Positions 63,476 through 64,000 of a stretch of 64,000 nt of DNA are shown one piece after another. Source of the DNA: Vibrio sp. HB236076 (lineage in GTDB: Bacteria; Pseudomonadota; Gammaproteobacteria; Enterobacterales; Vibrionaceae); the NCBI RefSeq assembly GCF_040957575.1, contig NZ_CP162601.1, positions 2,480,001 to 2,544,000 of the forward strand. Reading direction: 5' to 3'. The first letter of the stretch is position 1. Each line of letters opens with the position of its first letter. A model generated the notes under the pieces. It had not been told where the DNA came from. It saw nothing but the letters and a program-made list of their open reading frames with translations, and did not search any database. The position numbers and the translations under genes are program-made.

Positions 63476-64000
63476 AGCATCGCAAAGCCACCTGGTTTGA
63501 ATGGCAGGGCTTTGATCGGCAATTGAATTTTCACCAAGGTCGACAATTAGCCAACAATGAGCAAGACATAACCCGCCTTCTCGCCATACAAGGTATTACG
63601 GTTCACGAGGTGAAAAAGCGCCCAGTCTCACGCTGGGAATACTATCGTCATTCCGTACGCCCCCGCGATCGCACTCAATTGATTGGTCAATTAACGTTGT
63701 TGCTGCAGTCCGGTTTAGCCTTGCTGCCTAGCCTAAAACTCTTAAAACAACAACAAACACGTCAGCATTGCCAGCAATTACTCCAGCAGTGGATCACGCA
63801 TTTAGAAAACGGGTGCTCTTTTTCTCAAGCCTTACAAATCAGCACGCCGACTTGGCCGCAGAGCGACTATCAGTACTTCTACATCGCAGAGCAAACCGGC
63901 CAACTTGACCTAATGTGTCAACGTCTCGCAAAGTATTATCAAGGCCGACAACAACGACAAGAAAAACTCGCTCAAGCCTTGCGCTACCCTCTTATCGTAT
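63472..64000 (+). CDS. pilC: Type IV pilus inner-membrane platform PilC, 3' end cut by window
   Basis: GspF-family polytopic protein of the pilus base. The ATG at 63472 overlaps the pilB stop (ATGA). The first 176 codons are in the window, beginning MKHRKATWFEWQGFDRQLNF. The first GspF domain is visible with QLTLLLQSGLALLPSLKLL near residues 74-92 and the FYIAEQTGQLDLMCQRLAKYY segment. The transmembrane segments start at the window edge. Its N-terminal cytoplasmic region is short, as in HofC. Gene order pilA-pilB-pilC is standard. Confidence 0.93.
   Translation, partial: MKHRKATWFEWQGFDRQLNFHQGRQLANNEQDITRLLAIQGITVHEVKKRPVSRWEYYRHSVRPRDRTQLIGQLTLLLQSGLALLPSLKLLKQQQTRQHCQQLLQQWITHLENGCSFSQALQISTPTWPQSDYQYFYIAEQTGQLDLMCQRLAKYYQGRQQRQEKLAQALRYPLIV

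Overview
This window is a stretch of core chromosome from a gamma-proteobacterium of the family Vibrionaceae, most likely a Vibrio or close relative. The case rests on three things: a LuxR/HapR/OpaR-type quorum-sensing TetR regulator between hpt and the pyruvate dehydrogenase genes, the block pdhR-aceE-aceF-lpd / ampD-nadC / pilA-pilB-pilC, and protein sequences throughout that are close to but distinct from the E. coli counterparts. Coding density is high. I see no insertion sequence, prophage, CRISPR array, toxin island or broken gene. The species cannot be named from the sequence alone.

Region 1 (1-19446, almost all minus strand) is the translation, RNA and envelope maintenance block. Read in transcription order, from high to low coordinates, it holds greA (divergent from dacB), rlmE (divergent from yhbY), ftsH, folP, glmM, secG, tRNA-Leu(GAG), initiator tRNA-fMet, rimP, nusA, infB, rbfA, truB, rpsO and pnp (cut by the window edge). 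This is the conserved metY-rimP-nusA-infB-rbfA-truB-rpsO-pnp superoperon. Regulatory hairpins sit at several junctions: tandem terminators between tRNA-fMet and rimP, a promoter and leader hairpin at rpsO, and a long RNase III-type stem before pnp. dacB (PBP4), a small unrecognised tail-anchored protein, a DUF454 protein and tyrS follow.

Region 2 (19500-31700) holds an M23 peptidoglycan endopeptidase, a MITE-like inverted-repeat element, erpA, hemL, an AI-2E family transporter, rsmC, an iron(III) ABC importer (fbpABC) with a Fur box, and glnK-amtB with a sigma-54 promoter and two NtrC-type sites. yacL and acnB come next.

Region 3 (34500-51300) holds a patatin/beta-barrel (type Vd-like) protein, mrcB (PBP1B) overlapping hrpB, then sfsA, dksA, gluQ, pcnB, folK, panB and panC on the plus strand. 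The yadG-yadH ABC exporter, carbonic anhydrase can and hpt complete it.

Region 4 (51500-64000) starts with the luxR/hapR-type regulator, whose ribosome-binding site lies in a probable Qrr small-RNA target. Next is the pyruvate dehydrogenase operon under PdhR, with a perfect palindromic PdhR operator. ampD and nadC are divergent. The type IV pilus genes pilA, pilB and pilC (cut by the window edge) close the window; PilA has an unusually long prepilin leader and PilB a short N-terminus.

I did not find an evidently new multi-gene system. The most interesting signals are regulatory RNA structures, the MITE-like element, the long-leader pilin, the patatin-barrel protein, the infB minisatellite and the near-identical lipoyl domains of aceF.
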